In this document: in pieces, positions 16,159-27,584 of the stretch | How the letters are laid out: the number at the start of each line of letters is the position of its first letter | How positions within the stretch are numbered: the stretch's first letter is position 1 | Assembly (NCBI GenBank): GCA_028284295.1 | Contig: JANQSB010000528.1 | Location: 1 to 33,115, forward strand | Reading direction: 5' to 3' | Origin: Myxococcota bacterium | GTDB taxonomy: Bacteria; Myxococcota_A; UBA9160; UBA4427 | Length of the DNA stretch: 33,115 bases | Notes under the pieces: generated by a model | What the model saw: only the letters and a program-made list of their open reading frames with translations | Database searches by the model: none | What the model was told of the DNA's origin: nothing | Made by a program: the position numbers and the translations under genes

Positions 16159-17062
16159 AGCTTCGATTGCAGCCAGTCGAGGGTGCGACGGTCCGCGCCC
16201 TCCTCGAGCGGCATGATGGCGGCGTTGAAGTCGGTCACGCCGACCTCGCGCAGCCGCTCGAGCTGATCGTCCAACGCACTCTCGTCGCCCACCATGGCGA
16301 TGTCCTCGGGGCCCTGGACCCCTTCGCGGTCGAGCATGGCGCGATAGGAAGGCAGGGTGCCGTACATCTCGATGGCCTTGGCGATCCGATCGCGCACGGT
16401 GTCGCGATCGTCGGTCACCACGATCGGGAAGCCCGCGACGATCCGCGGTGCGGGACGATCGGCGTCCCGCGCGGCCGCACCCAGACGCGGCGCGATGTGG
16501 CTCTCGATCGTCTTCGGGCCGGTCATCCAGAGGATGCTGCCGTCGCTCAGGGCCCCGGCGACCTCGAGCATCCGCTCGCCGAGCGCAGCGACCAACACCG
16601 GCACGGGGTCGGCGTCGGGGACCTGGAGCCCTCCGGCGACCCGGAAGAGGCTGCCCTGGAATCCCGCCGGCTCCCCCCGCAGGAGCGGGTTCAGCACCGA
16701 CAGGTACTCGCGCATGTGCAGCGCGGGCTTCTCGTAGGAGAGGCCCATCATGGACTCGATCACGACCTTGTGGGACAGCCCGATTCCCAGGCGGAAACGC
16801 CCCTTCGAGGCCGCCTGGGTGGTCAACGCGAGCTGGGCCATGGCCATCGGGTGCCGCGGATAGGTGGGCACCACCGCCGTACCGAGCTCGATGCGCTCGG
16901 TCTCCCGGCCCACGAGGCCCATCGCCGAGATCGCGTCGAGGCCGAAGATGTTCGCCATCCAGATGCTCGCGAAGCCGCGCGCCTCGAGCTCGCGACAGTG
17001 CGCGATCAATCCGTCGACGCTGCCTTCGGGACCGCTCGAGGCACCGCACATGACACCGATTC

Positions 17063-17066
<4 letters not shown>
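16155..17066 (-). CDS. LLM-class F420-dependent oxidoreductase (MSMEG_4879-like)
   Basis: This is a 303-residue (beta/alpha)8 luciferase-like protein. Typical pieces are MRIGVMCGAS at the first strand, GFASIWMANIFGLDAI, the TERIELGTAVVPTYPRHP strand/loop, and GRFRLGIGLSHKVVIE. From recalled family models it best fits the F420 group named after MSMEG_4879. These enzymes transfer hydride between F420 and an aldehyde, ketone, alcohol or C=C bond. The start GTG lies inside the stop of the upstream LLM gene (GTGA), a four-base overlap that indicates translational coupling. The C-terminus converges with the GFA gene and shares four bases with it. The substrate is unknown. F420 rather than FMN is inferred from the family. 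Confidence 0.88.
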
Positions 17067-18106
<1,040 letters not shown>

Positions 18107-18188
18107 GGTCTTCTCCTCGAGTTCCGCTCTATCGGGTCCCGGGCGGCTGGCCGCGCGGACCGGAGCGCTGCGTCGTTGCAGCCGGGCC

Positions 18189-18217
18189 AGAGTCGATCGC
18201 CCCGGGGCCCGTGTCAA
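18189..18217 (-). promoter_or_regulatory. Possible promoter of the LLM gene pair
   Basis: A perfect TTGACA (18217-18212) on the minus strand is followed after 17 bases by GACTCT, a poor -10 with two matches. The octamer TTGACACG is the same as in front of the SnoaL-like gene. Weak evidence. Confidence 0.22.
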
Positions 18218-18312
18218 TGCCCCGCGAAGCCGACTCCCGAGGCACGAGAGGGAAGCAGCGCCCCCGAGCACCGGAGGGGCCCGGGCCGCGCCCGTCCCGC
18301 TAGCCTCGCACC

Positions 18313-18876
18313 GTGGAGAGCATCCGGTGCTTCGTGGCACTGCCGCTGCCCGAGTCCGTCCGGAGCCGGGTCGGGGCACTCCAGGAGGAGCTGCGCGCCA
18401 GCCCCTGGACGCAACGCGTGCGCTGGGTCCCGCCGGAGAACTTCCACGTGACGCTCCAGTTCCTGGGGCGGGTCCCGCCCAGCCGGCACTCCGGGATCGC
18501 CGCCGCGTTGGAGAAGCTCGCCGCTGCCCGAGCGAGCTTCGACTGGGTGGTCGGCGGCGTCACGGCCCTGCCCTCGCCGTCCCGCGCACGGGTGATCGTC
18601 GCCCGGGTCGAGGGCGACGACTCCGTCGGCGACCTGGCCGCCGGCGTGGCCCGGGCCCTCGCGCCGCTCGGCTTCCAGCGCGAGGCACGCCGCTTCCGTC
18701 CCCACCTCACACTGGGCCGGGTGCGCAAGCCACCGCTTCGCGGGGAGCGAATCGAGCGGCCCGGAGAAGCGATCGTCTGCCCCGCCGACGAGATCGTCCT
18801 CTTCGCCAGCGAGCTCGCTCCGAGCGGCGCGCGCTATCGGCGCATCGGGAGCTGGCCGCTCAGAAGTCGAGGGTGA
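18313..18876 (+). CDS. thpR: RNA 2',3'-cyclic phosphodiesterase
   Basis: The 187-residue protein belongs to the 2H phosphoesterase (LigT/ThpR) family. Both HxTx motifs are present: FHVTLQFLG about a quarter into the chain and FRPHLTLGR near two thirds. The opening ESIRCFVALPLPESVRSRV is typical of the family. It hydrolyses 2',3'-cyclic phosphate ends of RNA to 2'-phosphomonoesters and is cytoplasmic. Length is normal. The start is a GTG with no strong ribosome binding site. Its last 17 bases overlap, tail to tail, the end of the DUF481 gene on the other strand. It stands alone on its strand. Confidence 0.93.
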   Translation: MESIRCFVALPLPESVRSRVGALQEELRASPWTQRVRWVPPENFHVTLQFLGRVPPSRHSGIAAALEKLAAARASFDWVVGGVTALPSPSRARVIVARVEGDDSVGDLAAGVARALAPLGFQREARRFRPHLTLGRVRKPPLRGERIERPGEAIVCPADEIVLFASELAPSGARYRRIGSWPLRSRG

Positions 18877-20164
18877 GGCCGACCAGCATGTAGAAGTCGT
18901 CCCGCTTCGGCTCGTCGCGGTTCTGGTCCACGTTGACGGGGCTCTCGATCCGGTCCCAGATGAAGGTGACGTCGAGATCGATGGGCCCCCACGCGTCGAA
19001 GGAGAAGGTCGATTCGGCGTGGTGATTGGTCTTGCCGAGGTCGGTGGCCACCAGCTGGAGCCGGTAGAGATTGTCCCACTCCGTGCCGCCCGGGAGGTCG
19101 AGGTCGATCCTCGTATGGTGCAGGATCGCGAAGTCGTGACTCGTCCGCGACTCCCGGACGTCGCTGTCGAGAGCCGTGAATTGATACGCCGCTCCGACGG
19201 ACGCGGTCACCTCGAGCCAGCTGTTGCGAACGAACTCGTAGCCCAGGGTGGTACCCGGGCTGATCCGGGCATCGATCTTCTGGATCTCGTCGGCGAAATA
19301 CTCGAAGGCGGGGATCGTCCAGTAGACGCGTTCGGTAAGGAAGTAGTCGAAATCCGAGTTGACGCGGTGGTTGCTCGCCGTCTTGCTGTTGTCGACCTCG
19401 GAGAAGACTCCTCGGTACTGATTGATGAAGCGGCTGACCGGCGTATCGCGACGCAGCCGGGCCAGACCCGAGAGGTCGACCTGATCGGTGTTGCCGCGTC
19501 GCGCGGACATGCTGGCATTGAGCGTGAAGGACCACCAGTCGAGCTCGCTCCCGCTGCCCTGCGCGATGCTGTCCACGTCGGATCGGTCGAACTCGAGGAT
19601 CTCCTCCGCAGTCCGGATCCGGAGCACCCGACCGCGCAGCTCGGCGGTACCGAAGACGACCCGCCCCGACACCCGGAACGAGTGTGGTGTCGGCAGGTAG
19701 AAGGCCGTGACCTTCTTCCAGTTGAGATTCAGCTTGTCGAACTCGTCGCTGTCGAAGTAGACGCGCTGGTCGCGCAGCCTCTCGAAGTTCCCCTTGAGCC
19801 ACTCGCCCGATCGCATCTGGATCCAGTCGAAGGCCTTCGCATCCGGCAGCGGCGGCGCCCACAGTCCGGGCACCGGCTCGGCAGCGCCCTTCGGGCCCGC
19901 GTCCTCGGCGGCCGCGGGCTCCGCCTCCTCCGGGTCGTCCTCTCCGGCCGCGGAATCCGCCTCGCCGAGCTCCGCCCCGTCCGGAGCCCCTTCTTCCTCG
20001 GAGCCGGCTTCTGGATAGGGCTCCGGGAAGGGCAGAGGCTGGCCACTCGGGTCTTCCCCGGTCTGCGCGAGGGCCCACGGCGCCGGCAGGGCACACGCCA
20101 GCAGCGCGAACAGCGCCACCACCCGCACCGGGTACGAGAAGCTCCTCCGAGCCGAGCGAATCAC
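18860..20164 (-). CDS. DUF481 outer-membrane beta-barrel protein with acidic linker
   Basis: The 434-residue protein has a Sec signal peptide (about 1-33, basic start then VVALFALLACALPAPWALA). Residues about 36-100 are a disordered stretch rich in Glu, Asp, Ala and Pro. A small SH3-like/beta region follows (DWIQMRSGEWLKGNFERL...). The C-terminal half has alternating amphipathic strands with aromatic girdles, and the chain ends LVGLTLDF, the C-terminal Phe expected of Bam-assembled barrels. The phrase SFTLNASMSARRGNTDQVDLSG is typical of DUF481 (YdiY, 'salt-induced outer membrane protein'). GTG at 20164 is preceded by GGAGGGG. The function of the family is unknown. The barrel fits a diderm host. 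Confidence 0.85.
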   Translation of the reverse strand: MIRSARRSFSYPVRVVALFALLACALPAPWALAQTGEDPSGQPLPFPEPYPEAGSEEEGAPDGAELGEADSAAGEDDPEEAEPAAAEDAGPKGAAEPVPGLWAPPLPDAKAFDWIQMRSGEWLKGNFERLRDQRVYFDSDEFDKLNLNWKKVTAFYLPTPHSFRVSGRVVFGTAELRGRVLRIRTAEEILEFDRSDVDSIAQGSGSELDWWSFTLNASMSARRGNTDQVDLSGLARLRRDTPVSRFINQYRGVFSEVDNSKTASNHRVNSDFDYFLTERVYWTIPAFEYFADEIQKIDARISPGTTLGYEFVRNSWLEVTASVGAAYQFTALDSDVRESRTSHDFAILHHTRIDLDLPGGTEWDNLYRLQLVATDLGKTNHHAESTFSFDAWGPIDLDVTFIWDRIESPVNVDQNRDEPKRDDFYMLVGLTLDF

Positions 20165-20278
20165 CCACCCCTCCGGTTCTCGATTCTACTGGACGGGAGC
20201 GGGGCCGGCCGGCCGCAACCGCGGGTCCGAACGACTCGGCTAGATTTCAGAGTCCGCACTGGCCGCGAGGAGTCCGCC

Positions 20279-21013
20279 TTGATCGACCTGCACTACTGGC
20301 CCACGCCGAACGGAAAGAAGGTCACCATCCTGCTCGAGGAGGCGGCGATCCCGTACCGCATCGTCCCGTGCAGCATCGGCCAGGGCGATCAGTTCAAGGA
20401 CGAGTTCCTCGCGATCTCCCCGAACAACCGGATGCCCGCCATGGTCGATCCGGAGCCGGTGGACGGCGGAGAGCCTGTCGCCCTCTTCGAGTCGGGCGCG
20501 ATCATGATCTACCTCGCCGAGAAGGCCGATCGCTTCTACCCCCGGGATCTCCGCCCTCGCCACGAGGTGAACCAGTGGCTCATCTGGCAGATGGCCAACC
20601 AGGGACCGAAGACCGGTGAATGCGGCCACTTCCGTCGGCTCGGCGAATCCCAGGGCGACCAGTCTTACGCCGTCCGCCGCTTCAGCGACGAGGTCAACCG
20701 GCTCTTCGGCGTGATGAACAACCGGCTCTACGACCGACGCTACCTCGCGGGCGACGAGTACACGATCGCAGACATGATCTCCTACCCCTGGACCGTCCGG
20801 TACGAAGCGTACGGTCAGGACCTGGACGAGTTCCCCTACTTCAAGCGCTGGTTCGAGGAGCTCTCCGCCCGTCCGGGGGTGCAGCGAGGCATGGAAGTCG
20901 GCTCCGATCTGAGCGTGGACACCTCGAAGTTGGACGAAGCGGAGATCGCCCGCCTGCGCGCCCTCCTCTACAACCAGCGCGCGCGTCCCGCGCCGGAAGG
21001 CGGCCTCCTCTAG
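20279..21013 (+). CDS. Glutathione S-transferase, Nu-class-like (YfcG/YghU/Ure2p type)
   Basis: The protein is 244 residues. The N-terminal domain reads YWPTPNGKKVTILLEEAAIPY, SPNNRMPAMVDPEP and ESGAIMIYLAEK, with the cis-Pro after Met and the glutathione gamma-Glu-binding ES pair. The TPNGKKV-ILLEE, QFKDEFLAISPNNRMPA and QMANQGPKTGECGHF stretches are hallmarks of the Nu class, whose members reduce disulfides or organic peroxides using two glutathiones. I start at TTG 20279 with GAGGAG six bases upstream; the much longer open frame upstream is antisense to the DUF481 gene. It is cytoplasmic. A stem-loop lies two bases past the stop, before the sensor kinase gene. Confidence 0.92.
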   Translation: MIDLHYWPTPNGKKVTILLEEAAIPYRIVPCSIGQGDQFKDEFLAISPNNRMPAMVDPEPVDGGEPVALFESGAIMIYLAEKADRFYPRDLRPRHEVNQWLIWQMANQGPKTGECGHFRRLGESQGDQSYAVRRFSDEVNRLFGVMNNRLYDRRYLAGDEYTIADMISYPWTVRYEAYGQDLDEFPYFKRWFEELSARPGVQRGMEVGSDLSVDTSKLDEAEIARLRALLYNQRARPAPEGGLL

Positions 21014-21015
21014 CA

Positions 21016-21031
21016 ACGGTCCACCGACCGT
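21016..21031 (+). terminator. Short stem-loop after the GST gene
   Basis: ACGGTC and GACCGT form a perfect 6-bp stem with a 4-base loop, starting two bases after the GST stop codon. No T-run follows. It is terminator-like at best. Confidence 0.35.
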
Positions 21032-21082
21032 CTGGAGGCGATGCGGGCATGCTAGTCTCCGGAACGAGCCGAGGAGGAGCCC

Positions 21083-23287
<2,205 letters not shown>

Positions 23288-23397
23288 CGGGGACGACCCG
23301 GTCGCACGGTCTTCGGCCGACTCGCATCGTGGTAGACTCGCCCGCTCCTGCGCCACCGCGGCACGGCCGCGTGATCCAACCCGGAGGAATCGTTCTC

Positions 23398-24873
23398 ATG
23401 GCCCTCGAGCCCCTTGCCCCCGAAACCCGCAACTACATCGACGGTCGGCTCGTCGAGGCCAGCAACGGGAATCGCTTCGAGAACGTCGACCCGACGACCG
23501 AGGAGGTGATCGGGACCTGCGCGGACGGCACCAAGGACGACATGCTGACCGCGGTGGCTGCGGCCCGACGCGCCTTCGACGAGAGCGAGTGGGCGGAGAA
23601 TCACGAGTTCCGGGCTCGCTGCATCCGGCAGCTCTACGAAGGAATGCTCGAGGAGAAGGAGCAGCTGCGATCGATCGTGGTCCACGAGTGCGGCGCTTGT
23701 GTCTCGCTCACCGGCTACATGCACATCGACGACCCGATCGAGATGATGCGCTACTGGGCCGACAAGGCGGAGAGCTACCCCTACGAGACGCGCATGAGCG
23801 ACATCCCCTTCCTGGGCGCGCAGCAGGGTCGGATCCTCCGCCGGGAGGCGACGGGGGTCGTCGGCGCGATCACGCCCTGGAACGTCCCCGTCTACCTCAA
23901 CATCGCCAAGATCGGACCGGCTCTCGCATCCGGCTGCACCCTGGTCCTCAAGCCGGCCCCCGACACGCCGTGGTCGGCGACCCACCTGGGCCGCATCGCC
24001 GCCGAGAAGACGGAGCTGCCGCCCGGCGTACTCAACATCGTCGCTTCCTCGGACCACCTCACCGGAGAGATCCTGTCGACGGACCCGCGCATCGACGTCG
24101 TGACCTTCACCGGGTCGACGGCCACGGGGCGCCGCATCATGGAGTGCGGAGCCGCCACCGTGAAGAAGATCTTCCTCGAGCTCGGCGGGAAGAGCGCGAA
24201 CATCATCCTCGACGACGCGGATCTCGGCGCTGCGCTCGGCATGGGCGCCATGTGCTGCGTCCACGGAGGTCAGGGCTGTGCCATCGCCACCCGCCTGCTG
24301 CTTCCCCGCTCGCGCTACGAGGAAGGCGTCGCCCTGCTCGAGACCGCCTTCCGGAATTGGCAGTACGGCGATCCGACGAACCCCGCGCATCTGCAGGGTC
24401 CGCAGATCAGCAAGCTCCAGCAGGAGCGCGTCCTCTCGTACATCGAACGGGGCGTCGAGGAAGGTGCTCGCCTGGTGGTGGGCGGCGGGGTCCCGAAGCA
24501 TCTGGACAAGGGATTCTTCGTCGAGCCCACGCTCTTCGTGGACGTCGACCCGGATTCGACCATCGCGCAGGAGGAGATCTTCGGGCCGGTCCTCAGCGTG
24601 ATCCCCTTCGAAGACGACGACGATGCCGTCCGGATCGCCAACAACTCGATCTACGGCCTGTCGGGTTCGGTCACCAGCGCCTCGGACGAGCGGGCCCTCG
24701 CCGTCGCGCGCCGGGTGCGGGCCGGCACCTTCTCGGTCAACGGCGCCATGTGGTTCCATCCCGACACGCCCTTCGGCGGCTATCGCCAGAGCGGTCTCGG
24801 GCGCGAGAACGGAGAGATGGGCTTCGAGGAGTACCTGGAGACGAAGGTCATCGCGGTCCCGGCACAGGGCTGA
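23398..24873 (+). CDS. NAD(P)+-dependent aldehyde dehydrogenase
   Basis: This 491-residue cytoplasmic enzyme oxidises an aldehyde to the acid. Seen are the substrate/cofactor motif GAITPWNVPVYL, FTGSTATGRRI of the nucleotide site, general base Glu261 in FLELGGKSAN, nucleophile Cys294 in GGQGCAIATRL, EEIFGPVLSV, and PFGGYRQSGLGRENG. The ATG at 23398 has GGAGGA about ten bases upstream; the open frame reading in from further upstream is a shadow of the kinase gene. The QGC context and the FHPDTPFGGY end resemble aldehyde dehydrogenases of alcohol, terpene and lipid catabolism, so it could serve P450-derived aldehydes. This is an inference from content, not from operon structure. It converges with the PPIase gene. 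Confidence 0.95.
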   Translation: MALEPLAPETRNYIDGRLVEASNGNRFENVDPTTEEVIGTCADGTKDDMLTAVAAARRAFDESEWAENHEFRARCIRQLYEGMLEEKEQLRSIVVHECGACVSLTGYMHIDDPIEMMRYWADKAESYPYETRMSDIPFLGAQQGRILRREATGVVGAITPWNVPVYLNIAKIGPALASGCTLVLKPAPDTPWSATHLGRIAAEKTELPPGVLNIVASSDHLTGEILSTDPRIDVVTFTGSTATGRRIMECGAATVKKIFLELGGKSANIILDDADLGAALGMGAMCCVHGGQGCAIATRLLLPRSRYEEGVALLETAFRNWQYGDPTNPAHLQGPQISKLQQERVLSYIERGVEEGARLVVGGGVPKHLDKGFFVEPTLFVDVDPDSTIAQEEIFGPVLSVIPFEDDDDAVRIANNSIYGLSGSVTSASDERALAVARRVRAGTFSVNGAMWFHPDTPFGGYRQSGLGRENGEMGFEEYLETKVIAVPAQG

Positions 24874-24891
24874 CGCTCGGCACCTGGTCAG
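24870..24891. terminator. Inverted repeat formed by two convergent stop codons
   Basis: CTGAC (24870-24874) and GTCAG (24887-24891) are perfect 5-bp arms around 12 bases. The left arm contains the aldehyde dehydrogenase TGA and the right arm contains the PPIase TGA read on the minus strand. The stem is too short for a strong terminator. The symmetry may follow simply from two facing stop codons. Confidence 0.25.
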
Positions 24892-25721
24892 TCCAGGGCT
24901 TCCTCGACGGGAGGCTCCCGCGTCACGCGGTAGCGGCTTCGGAGCTCGCGGTGGAAGGCCGCCAGCTGCTCCTCCCGGTGCACGCTCTTCCATTCGGCGA
25001 GCAGGCGTTCGCGCAGCTCCGCGAAGGGCGGATCGCGGGGCGGCTCACGACGCGAGACTCGCACCAGGTGCAGCCCGTAGCTCGACGCGACGGGACCCTG
25101 CCAGGCACCGGGCTCCAGGTCCTCCACGGCAGTCGCGAACCCGTCACCGAAGAGCTGTGCCACCCGCTCGGTACTCGTCCGCTCGTGGCGGCGGGGAAGC
25201 AGCAGACGATCGCCGGCCGCCTCGTCCTCGCCGCTCGTCCGCAGGCGGGCGAGCAGTGCCCGCGCATCGGCCTCGACGCGTTCTCCTCGCTCGTCCCGGC
25301 TGAGGTAGACCTGCTCGAAGCTCACCAGCGCCGGCTCGCGAAAGCGGGCTCGATTCCGCTCGAGGAAGTCCACGAGCCGGGCGTCGTCGGGCTCCTCGGA
25401 GGAAGCGTCCGCGGCCAGGAACTCCATCTTCTGGGCCAGCCGTCGACGAACGATGGTGTCGTCCCGGTCCAGACCCAGGGCGAGCGCCTCCCGGTAGAGC
25501 ACCTCCTCACGCAGCCAGGAGTCGACCAGCGCCTCGAGCTCCTCCGGGGTGGGCGGCCGGTTCCACTGCGCCTGCCAGGTCGTCGCCAGCTGCCGTAGCC
25601 GCGCGCGGCTCACCACGATCTCGTCCGCGGGAGCGGCGCTTCCGAACACCTCGTAGACCGCGAAGGCGGCCGCGCCGAGCACCAGGAAGTGGACGAGCGG
25701 ATCGCGAGTCCATCGCTTCAT
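24888..25721 (-). CDS. Membrane-anchored parvulin-type peptidyl-prolyl isomerase
   Basis: The protein is 277 residues. One N-terminal membrane segment (HFLVLGAAAFAVYEVFG, about 11-27) anchors it, with the rest predicted to face the periplasm. Residues about 50-130 form a SurA/PpiD-like helical domain (EELEALVDSWLREEVLYREALALGLDRDD). The parvulin-like part follows with FGDGFATAVEDLEPGAWQGPVASSYGLHLVRV (about 190-220). A complete catalytic His/Cys/His set is not obvious, so it may act mainly as a chaperone. Relatives beginning with a DPLVHFLVLGA-like segment are common in proteobacteria. The SDR gene lies seven bases upstream on the same strand, so the pair may be co-transcribed. Confidence 0.82.
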   Translation of the reverse strand: MKRWTRDPLVHFLVLGAAAFAVYEVFGSAAPADEIVVSRARLRQLATTWQAQWNRPPTPEELEALVDSWLREEVLYREALALGLDRDDTIVRRRLAQKMEFLAADASSEEPDDARLVDFLERNRARFREPALVSFEQVYLSRDERGERVEADARALLARLRTSGEDEAAGDRLLLPRRHERTSTERVAQLFGDGFATAVEDLEPGAWQGPVASSYGLHLVRVSRREPPRDPPFAELRERLLAEWKSVHREEQLAAFHRELRSRYRVTREPPVEEALD

Positions 25722-25728
25722 CGACGCG

Positions 25729-26511
25729 TCAGGCTACCGCGCAGTCCGCCGCGCCTCCATCGACCCGCAGGTTCGCGCCGTTGATGGCGCCCGCCGGCTC
25801 GCCCGCGACGAATGCGACGAGGCTGGCGACCTCGCGCACCTCGGCCATGCGACCGATCGGACTGTCCCGAAGCGCCGCCGCCCAGCCGTCCTCCCGACCC
25901 TCGGCACGCGCGCGCTCCACCTGGGCGACGACCTCGGCGGTCGCGATCAGCCCGGGGCTCACGAGGTTGACGGTGATGCCACTGCCGGCGAGCTCCTTCG
26001 CGAGGCTCACGCACAGCGTCGGAAGCGCACCCTTCGAGGCGTAGTAGTGGGGCATCCGCGCGTTCGGCCGCACGGATCCGATCGTTCCCAGCCAGATGAT
26101 CCGTCCCCATCCGTGCTCGCGCATCGCCGGGGCGAAGGCGCGCACCATCCGAACCCCGGAGAGCACGTTCTTGTGGTAGATCTCGATCCACTCGTCGGTC
26201 GTGTCGTCCTGCCAGCGTCCCCGCTCGGCCACTCCGTAGTTGTTCACGAGCACGTCGACTCGCTCGTACTCCCGCAGGACCCGATCCGCGAGTGCCCGGG
26301 CGCCGTCGTCCCGCAGGATGTCTCCCACGACGGGGTGGGCATCGGCCCCGCCGGCGCGGATTCGAGCGACGACCTCGTCGGGCTGCCCCTCCTCGAAGCC
26401 GTGCACCAGAACCGTCGCGCCTTCCGACGCCAGCTGCTCCGCGATTCCGGCACCCGTCCCGCGATGGCTTCCGGTCACGAGTGCGACCCTTCCTTCCAGT
26501 CCGAGATCCAC
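25729..26511 (-). CDS. Short-chain dehydrogenase/reductase with altered active-site motifs
   Basis: This 260-residue Rossmann enzyme has the cofactor loop TGSHRGTG (13-20) and the catalytic Y156-Y-A-S-K160. The structural NNAG motif is NNYG (90-93). The usual catalytic Ser, 13 residues before the Tyr, appears to be Thr143 in LGTIGS. HGFE at the end of strand 2 does not clearly show the NAD or NADP preference. The C-terminal NGANLRVDGGAA is typical of the family. GTG at 26511 has several overlapping GGAG motifs upstream, the nearest four bases away. Behind them lies a four-copy 17-bp tandem repeat. The gene precedes the isomerase and is divergent from the dienelactone hydrolase. The substrate is unknown. 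Confidence 0.92.
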   Translation of the reverse strand: MDLGLEGRVALVTGSHRGTGAGIAEQLASEGATVLVHGFEEGQPDEVVARIRAGGADAHPVVGDILRDDGARALADRVLREYERVDVLVNNYGVAERGRWQDDTTDEWIEIYHKNVLSGVRMVRAFAPAMREHGWGRIIWLGTIGSVRPNARMPHYYASKGALPTLCVSLAKELAGSGITVNLVSPGLIATAEVVAQVERARAEGREDGWAAALRDSPIGRMAEVREVASLVAFVAGEPAGAINGANLRVDGGAADCAVA

Positions 26512-26523
26512 GCGCTCTCCTCT

Positions 26524-26591
26524 CTCCTTGATCAGCCCGGCTCCTTGATCGGCCCGGCTCCTCGATCGGCCCGACTCCCTGATTCGCTCGG
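26524..26591. repeat. Four-copy 17-bp tandem repeat upstream of the SDR gene
   Basis: The units are 26524-26540, 26541-26557, 26558-26574 and 26575-26591. On the plus strand the core is CTCCTTGATCGGCCCGG. Units 1 and 2 differ at one base, unit 3 at two from unit 2, and unit 4 is more diverged. On the minus strand, the coding sense of the SDR gene, units 1 and 2 contain GATCAAGGAG and unit 3 GATCGAGGAG, so each of these repeats carries a Shine-Dalgarno-like core. The array ends 13 bases before the GTG. Seventeen is not a multiple of three and the array is not inside a gene. Confidence 0.9.
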
Positions 26592-26762
26592 GGCCCGCTC
26601 CAGGCCCTCTCGAAGCTCGCTCCCGGACCGCCCGGAGCCAACGCGCGCGCAGCCGAAGCGTGCGCAGGGAAAGAGGGTATCCGAAGCGTCGCCGGCTCGA
26701 CTTGACCGCGGGCGTCCGAGTCGGGACGCTTGCGACCCATCCGCACTCCGGAGGTCCTCCCG

Positions 26763-27584
26763 ATGACCACGACCCCGCTCGAGGGGTTCGACCACGAGCC
26801 CTTCGGCCACGACGGAATCGAGCGCGTGGTCTATCGCCGCGGGGAAGGTCCCGGCGTCGTGGTGATGCACGAGATCCCCGGCATCACGCCCGAAGTCGCC
26901 CGCTTCGCGCGCATCGTGGCCGACGAGGGCTTTCGCGTCTACCTCCCGCACCTCTTCGGAACGCCGAACCGGCCCCTGTCCAACGGCTACCTGCTGGGTC
27001 AGATGGCGCGCGCCTGCGTGAGTCGGGAGTTCTCGGTGCTGGCGCAACGGGCCTCGAGCCCCATCACCGACTGGCTCCGCGCGCTCTGCCGTCATGCGCA
27101 CGCGGCCTGTGGCGGCCCCGGAGTCGGGGCGATCGGAATGTGCCTGACGGGGAACTTCGCCCTGGCCCTGATGGTCGACGAGTCCGTGATGGCTCCGGTC
27201 CTGTCCCAACCGTCGCTGCCCTTCCCGGTGACGGCCAGCCACCGGCGAGCCCTCCACTTGAGCGACGACGACCTCGCTCGGGTGCGGACCCGGGTCGCCG
27301 GCGGCTGCCCGGTGCTGGGGCTCCGCTTCACGGGAGATCCCCTGGTGCCCGCGGAGCGCTTCGAGCGATTGCGGGAAGAGCTGGGCGAGGGCTTCGACGC
27401 CGTGGAGATCGACTCCGGACCCGGCAACCCCCACGGGCTCACCCGGGCGGCGCACTCGGTCGTGACGACCGAGCTGGTCGACGAGGCCGGTCACCCGACG
27501 CGCGAGGCACTCGACCGGGTGCTGGGCCTCTTCCGCGCACGTCTCAAGGATGCGCCCGCCGAGGGGAACACCCACGCCTCCTGA
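26763..27584 (+). CDS. Dienelactone hydrolase family alpha/beta hydrolase
   Basis: The protein is 273 residues. The nucleophile elbow is GAIGMCLTGNF with Cys127, as in true dienelactone hydrolases. The conserved Glu of the HE-x-x-G loop is Glu37 in MHEIPG, Asp192 is in FTGDPLVP, and the His is His224 in NPHGLT or His231. This gives a Cys-His-Asp triad. Known relatives open dienelactones from chloroaromatic or hydroxyquinol breakdown, but many have other ester or lactone substrates. The ATG at 26763 with GGAGG upstream is preferred to an earlier in-frame ATG at 26730. The next gene starts inside its 3' end (35-base overlap), so the two are coupled. No ring-cleavage dioxygenase is in the window. 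Confidence 0.9.
   Translation: MTTTPLEGFDHEPFGHDGIERVVYRRGEGPGVVVMHEIPGITPEVARFARIVADEGFRVYLPHLFGTPNRPLSNGYLLGQMARACVSREFSVLAQRASSPITDWLRALCRHAHAACGGPGVGAIGMCLTGNFALALMVDESVMAPVLSQPSLPFPVTASHRRALHLSDDDLARVRTRVAGGCPVLGLRFTGDPLVPAERFERLREELGEGFDAVEIDSGPGNPHGLTRAAHSVVTTELVDEAGHPTREALDRVLGLFRARLKDAPAEGNTHAS

Noticed and set aside
14044-17049. A 1001-codon minus-strand open frame across TetR, exchanger and GFA genes
   Set aside because: It is antisense to three recognised genes and continues into the first LLM gene in the wrong frame. The His/Asp/Arg-rich repeats are a codon-bias artefact.
26524-26591. The 17-bp tandem array as a CRISPR fragment
   Set aside because: Units are contiguous without spacers and too short, and no cas gene is near.
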